The notes: generated by a model not told the origin, from the letters alone. Positions 32,718-41,975 are shown, counted from the stretch's first letter. The stretch is DNA of 64,000 bases from Phycisphaerae bacterium (GCA_029260015.1 JAJDEB010000002.1:248001-312000), one strand, 5' to 3'. Translations and numbers: made by a program.

Positions 32718-33548
32718 TCAGTTTCTATCCGTAATCGTCCGGGCACAAGTGCCAATGTGGTGTTGAACGGTCAGGAAAACCACAAGAACAGGAACCAATG
32801 CGACTAAACTGGCGGCGACAACCAGATTCATCCAGCTGCCTCCGGTGGCTTGGTACATGCGAAGACCTAGGGCAACGGTGTATGTCCGGAAGTCCGAGAG
32901 GTAGATGAGCGGTTTCTGGAAATCCTGCCAGTGATAAACAAAGCTCAGTAGGGCAACGGTGGCCACTGCGGGCTTGGCCATGGGCATTATCACTCGGGTC
33001 AGAATAACCCAATGTGATGCACCATCCAACTTCGCAGCATCATCATAATCACGCGAAATCGTACGGAAGAATTGCCAGAACAAAAACACATTGAATGCTC
33101 CACCGCCAAGCCAAGCCGGAACGATCAAGGGTTTGTAGGTATTGACCCAGCCCAGGGATGAAAACAGGATGAATTGCGGGATCAGAAGCATCTGTGCAGG
33201 AATAACAAGTGATGCCAGTAGGAGAAGAACGCACAAACGCTTTCGCCTCCAGGTCAATCTCGCAAAAGCGTAGCCAGCCATCGCGCTGGTCAGCACTGCC
33301 CCCGTCGTAGCGATGATCGCGATGACGGTTGAATTCAGCATAAATCGCAGAAAGGGAAGTCGCTTTATTGCATCGTAGAAGTTAGACCATTCCATGTGGT
33401 CAGGGAGAAAGTTGGCTGGAAATGTATAGATTGCTTCGACGGGGCTCAGAGCAACGGAAATCGCAACAGCCAACGGGATGGCCAACAAAGCTGAGAAACA
33501 CAAGAGTACGATATGCCGAACCACCGGACGCGAATATCTAGCTTTCAT
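32718..33548 (-). CDS. Sugar ABC transporter permease, MalG type
   Basis: 276 residues, six membrane helices. The EAA loop DYDDAAKLDGASHWVILTRVIMPMAKPA, where the ATPase docks, is intact. N-terminal periplasmic loop as in MalG-type permeases (FPANFLPDHMEWSNFYDAIKR). The start overlaps the end of the preceding permease by 11 bases. Imports a carbohydrate with the partner permease and the binding protein; the ATPase is not encoded nearby. Confidence 0.92.
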   Translation of the reverse strand: MKARYSRPVVRHIVLLCFSALLAIPLAVAISVALSPVEAIYTFPANFLPDHMEWSNFYDAIKRLPFLRFMLNSTVIAIIATTGAVLTSAMAGYAFARLTWRRKRLCVLLLLASLVIPAQMLLIPQFILFSSLGWVNTYKPLIVPAWLGGGAFNVFLFWQFFRTISRDYDDAAKLDGASHWVILTRVIMPMAKPAVATVALLSFVYHWQDFQKPLIYLSDFRTYTVALGLRMYQATGGSWMNLVVAASLVALVPVLVVFLTVQHHIGTCARTITDRN

Positions 33549-34548
33549 AGTGCACCCACTTCCTGCTTGTGCCTACAGCACTGAGCGAACCGATAAGCAA
33601 GATTAGGAAAAGCACGCAGGCAATCGCCGACGCATAACCAAGGCGATAGGGCGGCTCAAATGCGCAACGGTAAACATAAAGTACAACAAACAGTAAGCCG
33701 TCATTTTGTGCGCGATTGTACAGTAGGTATGAATAGTTAAATGATTGCATCGTCGCAACGAATCCGGTGACGAGCGTGAAGAGGATTGCGGGCGTCAATT
33801 GCGGAAGCGTTATGTGAAGGAATCGCTGTTTCGCATCCGCGCCGTCAAGCAGTGATGCAAGACGCGTTTCCGAGTCAACGCCCTGGAGTGCTGCGAGGAA
33901 GATGAATACCGATCCGCCAGCAGTCCAAGCGTGAATGCAAATAAGGGCGGGCTTGCACCATGCTTCTGACGTAAGCCATCCGGGAACTTTCCAGGCGTCA
34001 GTTCCGCCGGCGACGAAGAGCCTTATGACTGGATCAAGAAACTCGTACGCATGTTTCAAAGTGACATTTACTGGTCCGAACGTCGGATTAAAGATCCAAC
34101 TCCAAATGAGAATTGTTGCGACGCCTCCGAGCACATGCGGTAAATATACCATCGCGCGGTATGTACCGACGTACTTAAGCGGAGTGTTCAATAGTAACGC
34201 CAGACACATAGCCACCAACATGTTCAAGGGAGCAGCGAAAACCGCAAAAACCAGCGAGTTCTCCATGGACCGATAGAACTGCGCGTCACCGTTTGGGCTA
34301 TTGCGCAGAGACCGATTTCCTTGCTCCAATTGGTTTGAGCCAGTCATACTATTACTACCCAAGAGTTCTTTATAGTTTCGAGTACTGACCCATTCGACAT
34401 CGGTGATGTCAACGCCATCCCAATGAAGAAACGACAGCGCAATCGAAACGAGTAGTGGAACTAAGACGAGAATCAGGGTGCCGACGAGCCAAGGCAAGAT
34501 GAGCGCGCTGCCGGAACCGCCGCTTAGCGCCTTCTTCCGACTAGTCAT
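33538..34548 (-). CDS. Sugar ABC transporter permease, MalF type
   Basis: 336 residues with six to seven helices. EAA loop: DSETRLASLLDGADAKQRFLHITLPQLTPA. A longer first periplasmic loop (about residues 50-95) than usual, rich in Asn/Ser/Gln. Middle gene of a binding protein, MalF-type, MalG-type operon on the minus strand; it starts 82 bases after the binding-protein gene. Confidence 0.92.
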   Translation of the reverse strand: MTSRKKALSGGSGSALILPWLVGTLILVLVPLLVSIALSFLHWDGVDITDVEWVSTRNYKELLGSNSMTGSNQLEQGNRSLRNSPNGDAQFYRSMENSLVFAVFAAPLNMLVAMCLALLLNTPLKYVGTYRAMVYLPHVLGGVATILIWSWIFNPTFGPVNVTLKHAYEFLDPVIRLFVAGGTDAWKVPGWLTSEAWCKPALICIHAWTAGGSVFIFLAALQGVDSETRLASLLDGADAKQRFLHITLPQLTPAILFTLVTGFVATMQSFNYSYLLYNRAQNDGLLFVVLYVYRCAFEPPYRLGYASAIACVLFLILLIGSLSAVGTSRKWVHYES

Positions 34549-34630
34549 TGCCTATTCCACTTTCAAGATGAGATTGCTCGCCAGTCAATCTAGCGGCGGA
34601 TTGGTATTGGAATACCTGCATGCGGATTCT

Positions 34631-35962
34631 CTAGTCTTTGGTTGTCGGGTGCTTTGAGTGCGGCGATGCGAACGGAGCGATGGCAGGATCTTTGAGAAGC
34701 GACTGAAGGAAGTCGGGAATGCTTGCTGTAGAATCCGGTTTAAGGATGGTTTCCAATTTTCGATTGATAGCCAGATCAACTTGGCGAAAGCGGTCTGTTT
34801 GTGGTTCGGGCATGCTGTATTCAAGGGCTTTGACAAATCGCTGAAGCATTTCTTCCGAATGATTGTTTGAAAGCGAAGCGCGCTCCGAATTCCGAGCCGG
34901 CAGTGCTCGGGCAGACCTTGTCAAAATGCGCTGCCCCTCGGACGAACATACAAAGGAAACAAACTCAATGGCGTCAACCCTCGACTGATTCGAAAGCCTT
35001 TTGCTAGCTGCAATGCCATCCCATGTCACTCGCGTGAATCTTCCGGCGTTACCACGCGGTATATTGGCTACGCCGTAGTCGTTGGCGAGATTGGAGGCAT
35101 TGAGGAATGGAATGAACCAGGGGCCATTAATGCACATTGCGGTGCGACCAGTGAGGAACCCGACATCTTGCAAGATTTGTGCCGTTTCGTGCGGTTGCGG
35201 GGCATAGCGTCCGGGGCCGCATCTCATTGCGCGGTAAAATTCCAGCGCCTTTACTGCGGCATCATCGGAAAGCACCCAGTGCTCACCCGATTCATTAAGG
35301 ACGTTCGCACCGAACGACCAGAGAAACGGAAGGTAGTACACCCATCTGGGCTGCCAGAATCCGAACTGATCGAGGTGGTCGTCATCATCTAAATCGAAGG
35401 TCAATGCCCGGGCAGTCGCGGCAAATTCGTCCATCGACCAATCGTGCGATGGGAACGGAACCTCCATGTTGCGAAATACCGATGCCTTTCGAAAGCATTT
35501 CTTGTTGTAATAGATAAGTAGATTTCCACCTGTAACCGGCACGCCTTTTTGCAATTGACCAACTCGATACATGTTGCAGGCTACCGGATCCAAGTCTTCG
35601 AGTTCAATTCCGTTGTCGAGGTTGCCCGGCAATTGAACGAACTGGTCGGCCAGCGCCAGAAACGAACTGGCTTGAACCAACGCGATATGTGGCTCTACTT
35701 TTGCAAGGTACTGTTGGCGTAGTTTGCGATCGTACAAACCATACCAGCCAACAACATACTCTTGGTTGATGTCTATATCGGGATGATGATCTTCAAACGC
35801 CTCTATTAGCTCTCTCCAAACTTGATAGTCCTGGTAGGTACCAAAATGACTGAAGCGGAGCGTCGAGGTATCTTGAGAGCTGGGATAGTAATGGCGAACA
35901 GTATCTAGAAATAGCCAAGACAGGACGGCTGGTATGGCGATAACCAAAAGTACGGACCGCAC
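34631..35962 (-). CDS. Extracellular solute-binding protein, family 1 (sugar)
   Basis: 443 residues. The N-terminal hydrophobic segment RSVLLVIAIPAVLSWLFLDTV has no lipobox cysteine, so it looks like an uncleaved anchor or unusual signal. Family-1 features: TLRFSHFGTYQDYQVWRELIEAFED, GVPVTGGNLLIYYNKKCF, PFPSHDWSMDEFAATARAL, GFLTGRTAMCINGPWFI, GVANIPRGNAGRFT, ASKRLSNQSRVDAIEFVSF. Probably delivers a sugar or oligosaccharide to the two permeases downstream. Substrate unknown. Confidence 0.9.
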   Translation of the reverse strand: MRSVLLVIAIPAVLSWLFLDTVRHYYPSSQDTSTLRFSHFGTYQDYQVWRELIEAFEDHHPDIDINQEYVVGWYGLYDRKLRQQYLAKVEPHIALVQASSFLALADQFVQLPGNLDNGIELEDLDPVACNMYRVGQLQKGVPVTGGNLLIYYNKKCFRKASVFRNMEVPFPSHDWSMDEFAATARALTFDLDDDDHLDQFGFWQPRWVYYLPFLWSFGANVLNESGEHWVLSDDAAVKALEFYRAMRCGPGRYAPQPHETAQILQDVGFLTGRTAMCINGPWFIPFLNASNLANDYGVANIPRGNAGRFTRVTWDGIAASKRLSNQSRVDAIEFVSFVCSSEGQRILTRSARALPARNSERASLSNNHSEEMLQRFVKALEYSMPEPQTDRFRQVDLAINRKLETILKPDSTASIPDFLQSLLKDPAIAPFASPHSKHPTTKD

Positions 35963-36066
35963 GGCAGGCTCCTAGATTGGTCTATGAGAACCTGCCGACG
36001 ATATATTGCTGCTGACACAAAAACCACTGGTAATGGCTTCATGCGCTATGAATTGGGGAGCATACC

Positions 36067-36318
36067 CTAAGCAAGGTAGATTTTCGTATCGGAATCGAGA
36101 GAGACCAATGAGAGTTCGCCGTCGGATTTTTCGATGCGGAGTCGGCGAAGCCAATAGCGATCTTGCTCGCCATGTGCGTACCAACTTCCCGTCGGGGCGT
36201 CGAGAATTTCTACGAGCTTCCCGCTGTACTCCTGTACCCACGGGCCTTCGCGACGGTTGATGGTTTGAACCACCCTAATCTGCTGGCCGGGTTCCAGTTG
36301 TGAGAGTGTTTGCGACAT
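36067..36318 (-). CDS. Small conserved-looking hypothetical protein
   Basis: 83 residues; the ATG at 36318 is preceded by GGAGGAG at good spacing, so an in-frame extension to 36603 was rejected. Beta-rich, SH3-like pattern: LEPGQQIRVVQTINRREGPW, YSGKLVEILDAPTGSWYAHG, DRYWLRRLRIEKSDGELSLV. This resembles small barrel proteins but no named family was recognised. It follows the dehalogenase gene after 28 bases. Confidence 0.75.
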   Translation of the reverse strand: MSQTLSQLEPGQQIRVVQTINRREGPWVQEYSGKLVEILDAPTGSWYAHGEQDRYWLRRLRIEKSDGELSLVSLDSDTKIYLA

Positions 36319-36346
36319 CCCAACTCCTCCATTGGTTGTTTTGATT

Positions 36347-37042
36347 CTAAACGTTACGATCGGGCGACTCACACAGCTTGTTTGCCAATGAAGCCAAGTC
36401 AGAGAATTCGCCGAGCATTGGAATGTCGTTCGGGCGAGCTTGCCCGTAACGATTGATCCAAATGAAGTCGAATCCCAGGTCAGCAGCCGGAGCTGCGTCA
36501 TGGAACAGGCTTTGCGCGACGTGCAGGATTCCGTCCTTTGGAATCCCCGATTGCTCAACTGCTCGAAGGAAATGGGCGTGAGACGGCTTGTACGAGCGCA
36601 CATCTTCGGCGGTGATGATCAAATCGAAATCGACCTGCAAGTGTTTGTTGGTTTCGGCGAAGAGGTCGACGTCAATGTTTGAAAGTATGCCCAGCATGTA
36701 CTGCGATTTGAGCAGTTTCAGGTTGGCGACAGTGTCGTCAAACGGCGCCCAATTCACCAGATCACGCGAAAAGAGGTCGGCGTCGTTGTCGGGCAGAGGC
36801 CAATGATGCAGACTGGCTAGGGATTGGAGCGTTAGCCGCTGAATCTTCGCGTACGGTTGCCATGCCTGCTGCTCAAAGGTCGCTTCTGTACGCACATATT
36901 CCTGTACCAGATTGCCTAGATCATCTCTTGCCACGCCTTGAATAGACAGCAGCGAGTTGCGCAAACCCGCCTCCCAATCCACCAAAGTTCCGTAGCAGTC
37001 GAACGTGATGAGCTTGTACTTGTTGGGCTTCAATTCGGTCAT
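36347..37042 (-). CDS. HAD-superfamily hydrolase, L-2-haloacid dehalogenase type II-like
   Basis: 231 residues from the ATG at 37042 (the upstream frame to 37135 has no family match). HAD motif I FDCYGTLVDWEAG (nucleophile Asp), motif II LGILSNIDVDL, motif III ITAEDVRSYKPSHAHF (Lys), motif IV HVAQSLFHDAAPAADLGFDFIWINRYG. The DCYGTLVDWE start and the SLFHD motif are characteristic of type II haloacid dehalogenases; many such proteins are general phosphatases. Divergent from the deacetylase gene. Confidence 0.88.
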   Translation of the reverse strand: MTELKPNKYKLITFDCYGTLVDWEAGLRNSLLSIQGVARDDLGNLVQEYVRTEATFEQQAWQPYAKIQRLTLQSLASLHHWPLPDNDADLFSRDLVNWAPFDDTVANLKLLKSQYMLGILSNIDVDLFAETNKHLQVDFDLIITAEDVRSYKPSHAHFLRAVEQSGIPKDGILHVAQSLFHDAAPAADLGFDFIWINRYGQARPNDIPMLGEFSDLASLANKLCESPDRNV

Positions 37043-37158
37043 TTGAACTGTGGTGTCCGGTCCAAAACGCGGAAGATCTACAACCTCGCAACTATGACGA
37101 GAATGGACGCTCAACGCAATGGCACGCATCGACACATCCGCTTCTGCGGGCTAAATTC

Positions 37159-38169
37159 ATGTCTATGACGGTGGATCACTCAAAGACTGGACGGGAAGGA
37201 CTGATAGCAGAGTCTTGCAGCACTGGACTACTGATTGATGACTGTTTCCTGAAGCATCAAACGGGGGCAAAGCATCCCGAACGCCCTGAAAGACTGAGAG
37301 CGATCTCGAAAGCCCTGGTTGAATCGGGAATTGGCGAAACCTGCACGAAGCTACCAGTGCGGAAAGCGACGGTGGATCAGGTCCTGGCTGTTCACACTCA
37401 AGAGTATCTAAAGCGGTTTCGTCAAGCATGCGAACGTGGGGATCGATACATTGATGCGGTGGATAGCGCGATCTGCCCAGACAGCTATCAGGTGGCGATG
37501 TTGGCTGCCGGGTCGACTATTGAGGCGGTCGATCAGGTTCAGAATGGGCAGCTTCAAAACGCATTTTGTGCGGTCAGGCCGCCCGGTCACCACTGCGAAC
37601 GGGGTGAGTCGATGGGGTTTTGCCTGCTGGCAAATGCCGCGATCGCCGCGACCCATTTGCTAAATCAACAGGGCGTCGCCCGTGTAGCGATCGTCGACTG
37701 GGACGTTCATCACGGAAACGGTACCCAACATATCTTCGAAGAGTCAGCCGATGTCTTGGTTTGCAACGTTCATGGCCACCCAGATCACGTCTATCCCGGT
37801 ACCGGATATGCGCATGAATCTGGAAAGGGAAACGGCAAGGGTGCGACGCTGAATGTTCCGCTTTTGCCGGGAAGTGGTGATGGAGAATACCGCGCAGCGT
37901 TTGAGAACCAGATACTTCCTCGGCTTGAGGACTTCAAACCGGAATTCGTAATCATCTCAGCCGGTTTCGATGCCCACGCTCTCGATCCGCTGGCACCGCT
38001 CAATCTGAAAACCGAGTCGTTCGGATGGATGACAGAATGCGTGATGGATGTTGCTCGGCAGTTCGCCCAAGGGAGACTCGTTAGCCTTTTAGAGGGTGGA
38101 TACGACTTAACAGCTCTGTCTGAAAGCGTCTGTCAACACGTCCAAACGCTTCAGAATCACAGTCAATAA
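37159..38169 (+). CDS. Histone-deacetylase-like zinc amidohydrolase
   Basis: 336 residues. HDAC/AcuC/acetylpolyamine-amidohydrolase fold. Motifs: HPERPERLRAI, VRPPGHHCERGESMGFCLLANAA (catalytic His pair), VAIVDWDVHHGNGTQHIFE (Asp and His zinc ligands), GYAHESGKGNGKGATLNVPL, FVIISAGFDAHALDPLAPLN (second Asp ligand), SLLEGGYDL. All zinc ligands are present. Substrate could be acetylated lysine, polyamine or another amide. Confidence 0.95.
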   Translation: MSMTVDHSKTGREGLIAESCSTGLLIDDCFLKHQTGAKHPERPERLRAISKALVESGIGETCTKLPVRKATVDQVLAVHTQEYLKRFRQACERGDRYIDAVDSAICPDSYQVAMLAAGSTIEAVDQVQNGQLQNAFCAVRPPGHHCERGESMGFCLLANAAIAATHLLNQQGVARVAIVDWDVHHGNGTQHIFEESADVLVCNVHGHPDHVYPGTGYAHESGKGNGKGATLNVPLLPGSGDGEYRAAFENQILPRLEDFKPEFVIISAGFDAHALDPLAPLNLKTESFGWMTECVMDVARQFAQGRLVSLLEGGYDLTALSESVCQHVQTLQNHSQ

Positions 38170-38387
38170 CGACCGACACTTCATGCCAGAGACTGACATA
38201 TCGCCGTTCTAGGCTCTCAGAGTGGGTCTTGTGTCAGACGGAACTCTACAGGCTCCGAGGTGTGCCAATTGGTGCTGGCCCGCGCTTGGGTTGTGAAAAT
38301 ATTGAGTCCATAGCCGCGAATACCGCAGTGCGAATTGATCGATACCTGAAAGAGTCTGGGAATATCTTTGGCATTGGAGTGCTCGCG

Positions 38388-38987
38388 ATGGCTCGTGGTG
38401 AACACATGGCTGGAAATCGGAGTGGGTTTTTAGGCTCGCTGGTGTACGGAGTTTGTGGTGTGATTGGTGTCGGGATCCTCTGTGCAACGGGCGTCGCGAT
38501 GTACGGAATGGACATCGTCGACCGGAAGTTTGACCGGGTTGTCGAGACCGGAACCGAGGTGTTGCGGTCGATCCCCGAAATTCGGGAGTCGCTTCCACCG
38601 GTCCTCGCAGACGCACTGGATGACCGCCGGGCTCCAGAGTACCGCGAGCATATTGAGGTTTCGGCAAAAATCGATCCGACAGATAGGCGTCACGGCACTT
38701 CGGGTATTGTGATCGAAGCCAAGAATAATGGCGACGAAGTCGTCACGATGCTGGCTGTCCGCGTCAACATCGAAGATGAACGAGGCCGCCTTGTTCGTTC
38801 GGAATCGGCATACTTAGCCACCCCATTCGCGCTCGAGGGAGAATGGGCAGGCCCGATCTTGTCAGATTCTACGCGGCAGTATGCGATGCGTGTGAGGTCA
38901 CAGAAGCAGCCGCTATCTGCAACTGTTGAGATCTGTGATGTACGCGTCTGGCGGACAGGTTCGGAGAAGGCGATTGCGGCGAGGTGA
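38388..38987 (+). CDS. Membrane-anchored protein with extracytoplasmic domain
   Basis: 199 residues; the ATG at 38388 has TTGGAG 9 bases upstream, and the open frame from 38229 has no better start. One membrane helix (GSLVYGVCGVIGVGILCATGVAMYG), a helical linker, then a beta-rich domain (SGIVIEAKNNGDEVVTMLAVRV, YAMRVRSQKQPLSATVEICDVRV) resembling FxLYD/NEW3-type protein-interaction domains. Name of family not certain. Its stop overlaps a possible small downstream frame by GTGA. Confidence 0.65.
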   Translation: MARGEHMAGNRSGFLGSLVYGVCGVIGVGILCATGVAMYGMDIVDRKFDRVVETGTEVLRSIPEIRESLPPVLADALDDRRAPEYREHIEVSAKIDPTDRRHGTSGIVIEAKNNGDEVVTMLAVRVNIEDERGRLVRSESAYLATPFALEGEWAGPILSDSTRQYAMRVRSQKQPLSATVEICDVRVWRTGSEKAIAAR

Positions 38988-39199
38988 GATACCGACACTT
39001 TATCGCGGTGATTGTCGCGGGTTGTTCGTCATGGGTGTTTTACCCACTGTATTTTGATTTGTGCCGTTTGTCGGTCAAAGAGGCTGGTGTTTTCTTCCGC
39101 AGTGACTTTGCTGCTATGTCCGACATTAATGGCGTTTTCAGCACCAAGGATGCTGTGACGCTGTCGGACACACGCTCAGTTGGAGCATTTCATACATAG
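38984..39199 (+). CDS. Possible small exported peptide
   Basis: 71 codons from a GTG overlapping the preceding stop. Begins MRYRHFIAVIVAGCSSWVFY, which could be a signal peptide with a lipobox-like AGC. The remainder has no recognisable features, and the spacing from a ribosome binding site is poor. It may be a real coupled gene or chance. Confidence 0.25.
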   Translation: MRYRHFIAVIVAGCSSWVFYPLYFDLCRLSVKEAGVFFRSDFAAMSDINGVFSTKDAVTLSDTRSVGAFHT

Positions 39200-39309
39200 A
39201 AGTTGCTTAGCATTTGTCGGTTCGGCAATTGGGCCATGTCTCCATTGTCTGACAATCAACTGTGCCAAGAAATGCTGGGTCCTGTCTGCGGAAAGTGTGT
39301 GACATTTGC

Positions 39310-39900
39310 CTAGGCATTCGTTGGGTGCGGCTCGAAAAGGGCGAGGTACTCGAGGTTGCCTTTTCGCCCAACAATGGGGCTTTGAGTTGTCGCGGTAGGA
39401 ACGAAGTTGGCTTCTGCAAGTCGGTCGAAAACGGATTGCAGGATGCGGGGGGCATCTTCGGGTGATAGGACGCCTTTGTTGAGCTGAGATCGTTCGGCTT
39501 CATAGTGCGGTTTGATGAGGCTGACTATGCGGCCACCAGAGCTGAGAAGACGTTTGGCGGCTTGCAATATCAAGTGTTGACGTGTCCAGGCGACATCAAT
39601 CACGACAAGATCAACGGACTCGGGTAATTCGACGTGGAGGGCATTGGTGCGCTCCATAACGACTACGCGTTCGTCTTTACGCAGCTTCCATTCAAGGACG
39701 CCATACCCAGTATCAATTGCATAAATCTTTTTGGCGCCGAACTTTAGGAGGCAATCCGTGAATCCCCCGGTATTGCAGCCCAGGTCTGCGCAGGTGTATC
39801 CTGCGGGGTCAATTTCAAACTCTGCAAGGGCGGCATGAAGCTTAGCGCCGGCCCGTGAAACATACGCAGGGGATGAGGAGCTTTGGTTGTCTGAACTCAT
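39310..39900 (-). CDS. TlyA-like FtsJ-family RNA methyltransferase lacking the S4 domain
   Basis: 196 residues from the ATG at 39900. Reads YVSRAGAKLHAALAEFEIDP, then the SAM-binding CADLGCNTGGFTDCLLKFGA, YAIDTGYGVLEWKLRKDERV, the TNALHVELP region, VVIDVAWTRQHLILQA, and LIKPHYEAERSQLNKGVL with the catalytic Lys. These match TlyA (2'-O-methylation of 16S/23S rRNA). TlyA proteins normally carry an N-terminal S4 RNA-binding domain of about 60 residues; here there is only a short Ser-rich leader. An earlier start at 39978 would not add S4. Confidence 0.85.
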   Translation of the reverse strand: MSSDNQSSSSPAYVSRAGAKLHAALAEFEIDPAGYTCADLGCNTGGFTDCLLKFGAKKIYAIDTGYGVLEWKLRKDERVVVMERTNALHVELPESVDLVVIDVAWTRQHLILQAAKRLLSSGGRIVSLIKPHYEAERSQLNKGVLSPEDAPRILQSVFDRLAEANFVPTATTQSPIVGRKGNLEYLALFEPHPTNA

Positions 39901-39976
39901 ATCAAGCTGGTCCCGGTAGACCGGCTGGAGTGGCTGTGGAAGCTGACTGGGTGTCGGTCGTGTCGGACACTGGCAC

Positions 39977-40006
39977 AAAAAAACGCACCCCTATGACAGG
40001 TGCGTT
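39977..40006 (-). terminator. Intrinsic terminator after rpsT
   Basis: ACGCACC (39983-39989) pairs with GGTGCGT (39999-40005), and seven T follow on the minus strand. It lies about 100 bases past the rpsT stop. Confidence 0.9.
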
Positions 40007-40105
40007 TGGTTTCAGGTGATGATCTGTTTTGGAACGAGGGGCAAGATGCAATTCGAAGCGTTCCTACTCGCAACCATGCGCCGAACGACCGCGGACGAAT
40101 CAGGC

Positions 40106-40378
40106 TTAACTTCCTGATTTGACGTCATTTAGCTTACGGGCTAACCGTGATTTCTTGCGGGCGGCAGTGTTCTTATGCATGGTGCTGGTCATGGACGCCT
40201 GATCGAGAACCTTGGTGACCTTTTGATATTCAGATTCGGCAGTTGCCGCGTCGTTTGCGCGGATAGCCTCTTCAAACTTGCGAATCTGGGTTCTGATCGC
40301 CGACTTGCGTGAGACGTTCTGTGCGCGTCTTACGGTGTTCTGTCGGACTCTCTTCTTTGAGGATGCTGAGTTGGCCAC
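40106..40378 (-). CDS. rpsT: Ribosomal protein bS20
   Basis: 90 residues from a GTG at 40378 (VANSASSKKRVRQN), with GGAG nine bases upstream; an ATG five codons earlier is in frame but overlaps that site. Typical S20: Lys/Arg-rich helices, SAIRTQIRKFEEAIRAND, MHKNTAARKKSRLARKLN. Binds 16S rRNA. Single-gene unit ended by an intrinsic terminator. Confidence 0.96.
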   Translation of the reverse strand: MANSASSKKRVRQNTVRRAQNVSRKSAIRTQIRKFEEAIRANDAATAESEYQKVTKVLDQASMTSTMHKNTAARKKSRLARKLNDVKSGS

Positions 40379-40505
40379 TTCGATATTCTCCAAAACTAGC
40401 TGTTTAGCAGCAGGATTCTGTCGCCTGCCGGATTAATGCCTACAGATTTGATGTAGCTCTTAACACCTGTGAATTCAAGTTCACAGGCTGTTTTCAAAGG
40501 GGAAT

Positions 40506-41963
40506 CTAGCTTAAGCCTTCGATGCGACTGCGAACATCGCGGTAATTATAATCGACCTGTAATAACTTTCCATAGGTCTTCTTGGCTTCGGCGGCGTCTT
40601 TATTGTCTTCCTGCGACCGGCCCAGCCAATAGTTCAATTCTTTGGCCATATCGTCGTCAGTCAGTTCATAATCCTCGATCGCGTCGCTGAGAATGCTGGC
40701 GGCTTGTGCGAAGAGATTCTTCTGAAAAAAGCACCTGCCCAGATACAGAGAGCACGAATGGCGGGCTTTGGGGTCAGATCGGGCTTGCTGGAGCAGGGGG
40801 ATGGCCTCGTCGAACTTGCTGAGCTGGAACAGGCGGCGGGCATATTCATATTTCAGCCGCAAATCGGTTGGGTACTTTGACACCCGCTCTTTGTAGGCAC
40901 CGACTTCAAAGGCCAGGCGACGTTTGATCAGCGCCTTGTAGCCTTCATCGTCGCCGGCTTTCTTGGCCTTCCGGGCATTTCGGCCCATTTGACGGACGGC
41001 GATATCGTCAGCCCGTAGTTTGAATCGGTAATTCCCAGTGTCCTTGAACTTCTCGATGAGCAGTTTGATGGCCTGGGCTTCGCGGGAGTCGTCTTCATCC
41101 TTGATGAGCAGGTTCACATACGTAATAACCTTGGCTTCGACTTCGGGGTTGGCTTCCATCTCTTCTTTGGCGTGCTGCACCAGTTCGGATTGGCGCTCTT
41201 CGGATTGAACGATGCGATCCTGATCGTGTAATCGGGATTGGCTTCCAGAATCCTGCATGCTGTCGCGGAACGAGTCGGCAGACTGATAGTTCCCGCGGAG
41301 TATGGTCAGTTTGGTCGAAAGGTTGCGGATGATATTGCCAATGTCCCGATTTTTTGAATCGATAGACTGCTGGGCGGCCAGCGCTTCGAGCCCTATTTCA
41401 AAGGCTTTAAGTGCTTCAGCCATTTCGCCACGGGCTTGGCAACGATCGCCAACTTCTTCGCAGTAATCTTTTAGGGCAGTGAATTTCTTGGGTGACGGCT
41501 TCTTTTCGTTCTTGAGGTTTTCCAAAAGGATAGGAGCGATCCAGAGTGCGGTCCGATCGCAGTGGGCTTTGTTGGCGTTCTTGAGTAAGCCTTCTGCGTA
41601 GGTTGCGCTCTGTGGATCATGGGCGAGCAGCCATGCCGCATTGACCATCGCTTTAGCCGGATCCTTCGCAGACATCGAATACTTAACACCGTCGCGCATG
41701 CCCGGTTTTTTTCCGCCGGTTTGCCATCGGGCGACACCACACCCGCGCAGGGGCATGTGCCCTTCCTCAACGGCTTCCGGGTTTAGAGACAACCCTTCGG
41801 CGAAGGATTTGATGGCGTAGTCGTAGTTGCGTTGGTCAACCAGTTTTCTGGCTTGTTCAAACCAGCGCTTGGCTGATTTGCACTTGGCATCGGTGACGTC
41901 GTAACGTGCAATTTCGGGGTCAACCGGCTCGTTTGAAGTTGTATCTGGAAGGTCAGCCGCCAT
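40506..41963 (-). CDS. Tetratricopeptide-repeat protein
   Basis: 485 residues, no signal peptide. TPR-like units near the N-terminus (AKRWFEQARKLVDQRNYDYAIKSFAEGLSLNP) and in the C-terminal third (LKYEYARRLFQLSKFDEAIPLLQQARSDP, CSLYLGRCFFQKNLFAQAASILSDAIEDY, KELNYWLGRSQEDNKDAAEAKKTYGKLL). Middle is a charged helical region. A cytoplasmic scaffold is likely. No ribosome binding site precedes the ATG; a TATAAT box six bases upstream suggests a leaderless message. Confidence 0.88.
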   Translation of the reverse strand: MAADLPDTTSNEPVDPEIARYDVTDAKCKSAKRWFEQARKLVDQRNYDYAIKSFAEGLSLNPEAVEEGHMPLRGCGVARWQTGGKKPGMRDGVKYSMSAKDPAKAMVNAAWLLAHDPQSATYAEGLLKNANKAHCDRTALWIAPILLENLKNEKKPSPKKFTALKDYCEEVGDRCQARGEMAEALKAFEIGLEALAAQQSIDSKNRDIGNIIRNLSTKLTILRGNYQSADSFRDSMQDSGSQSRLHDQDRIVQSEERQSELVQHAKEEMEANPEVEAKVITYVNLLIKDEDDSREAQAIKLLIEKFKDTGNYRFKLRADDIAVRQMGRNARKAKKAGDDEGYKALIKRRLAFEVGAYKERVSKYPTDLRLKYEYARRLFQLSKFDEAIPLLQQARSDPKARHSCSLYLGRCFFQKNLFAQAASILSDAIEDYELTDDDMAKELNYWLGRSQEDNKDAAEAKKTYGKLLQVDYNYRDVRSRIEGLS

Positions 41964-41969
41964 TGGTTA

Positions 41970-41975
41970 ATTATA
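41970..41975 (-). promoter_or_regulatory. -10 box directly upstream of the TPR gene
   Basis: TATAAT on the minus strand ends six bases before the ATG at 41963, so transcription would start at or next to the A of ATG. A weak -35 candidate (CTTGTT/GCTTGT) lies 16-17 bases further upstream. Confidence 0.5.

Noticed and set aside
40466..40487. Hairpin CCTGTGAA...TTCACAGG downstream of the TPR gene as a terminator
   Set aside because: Perfect 8-bp stem, but no T-run on the minus strand where it would be needed; left uncalled.
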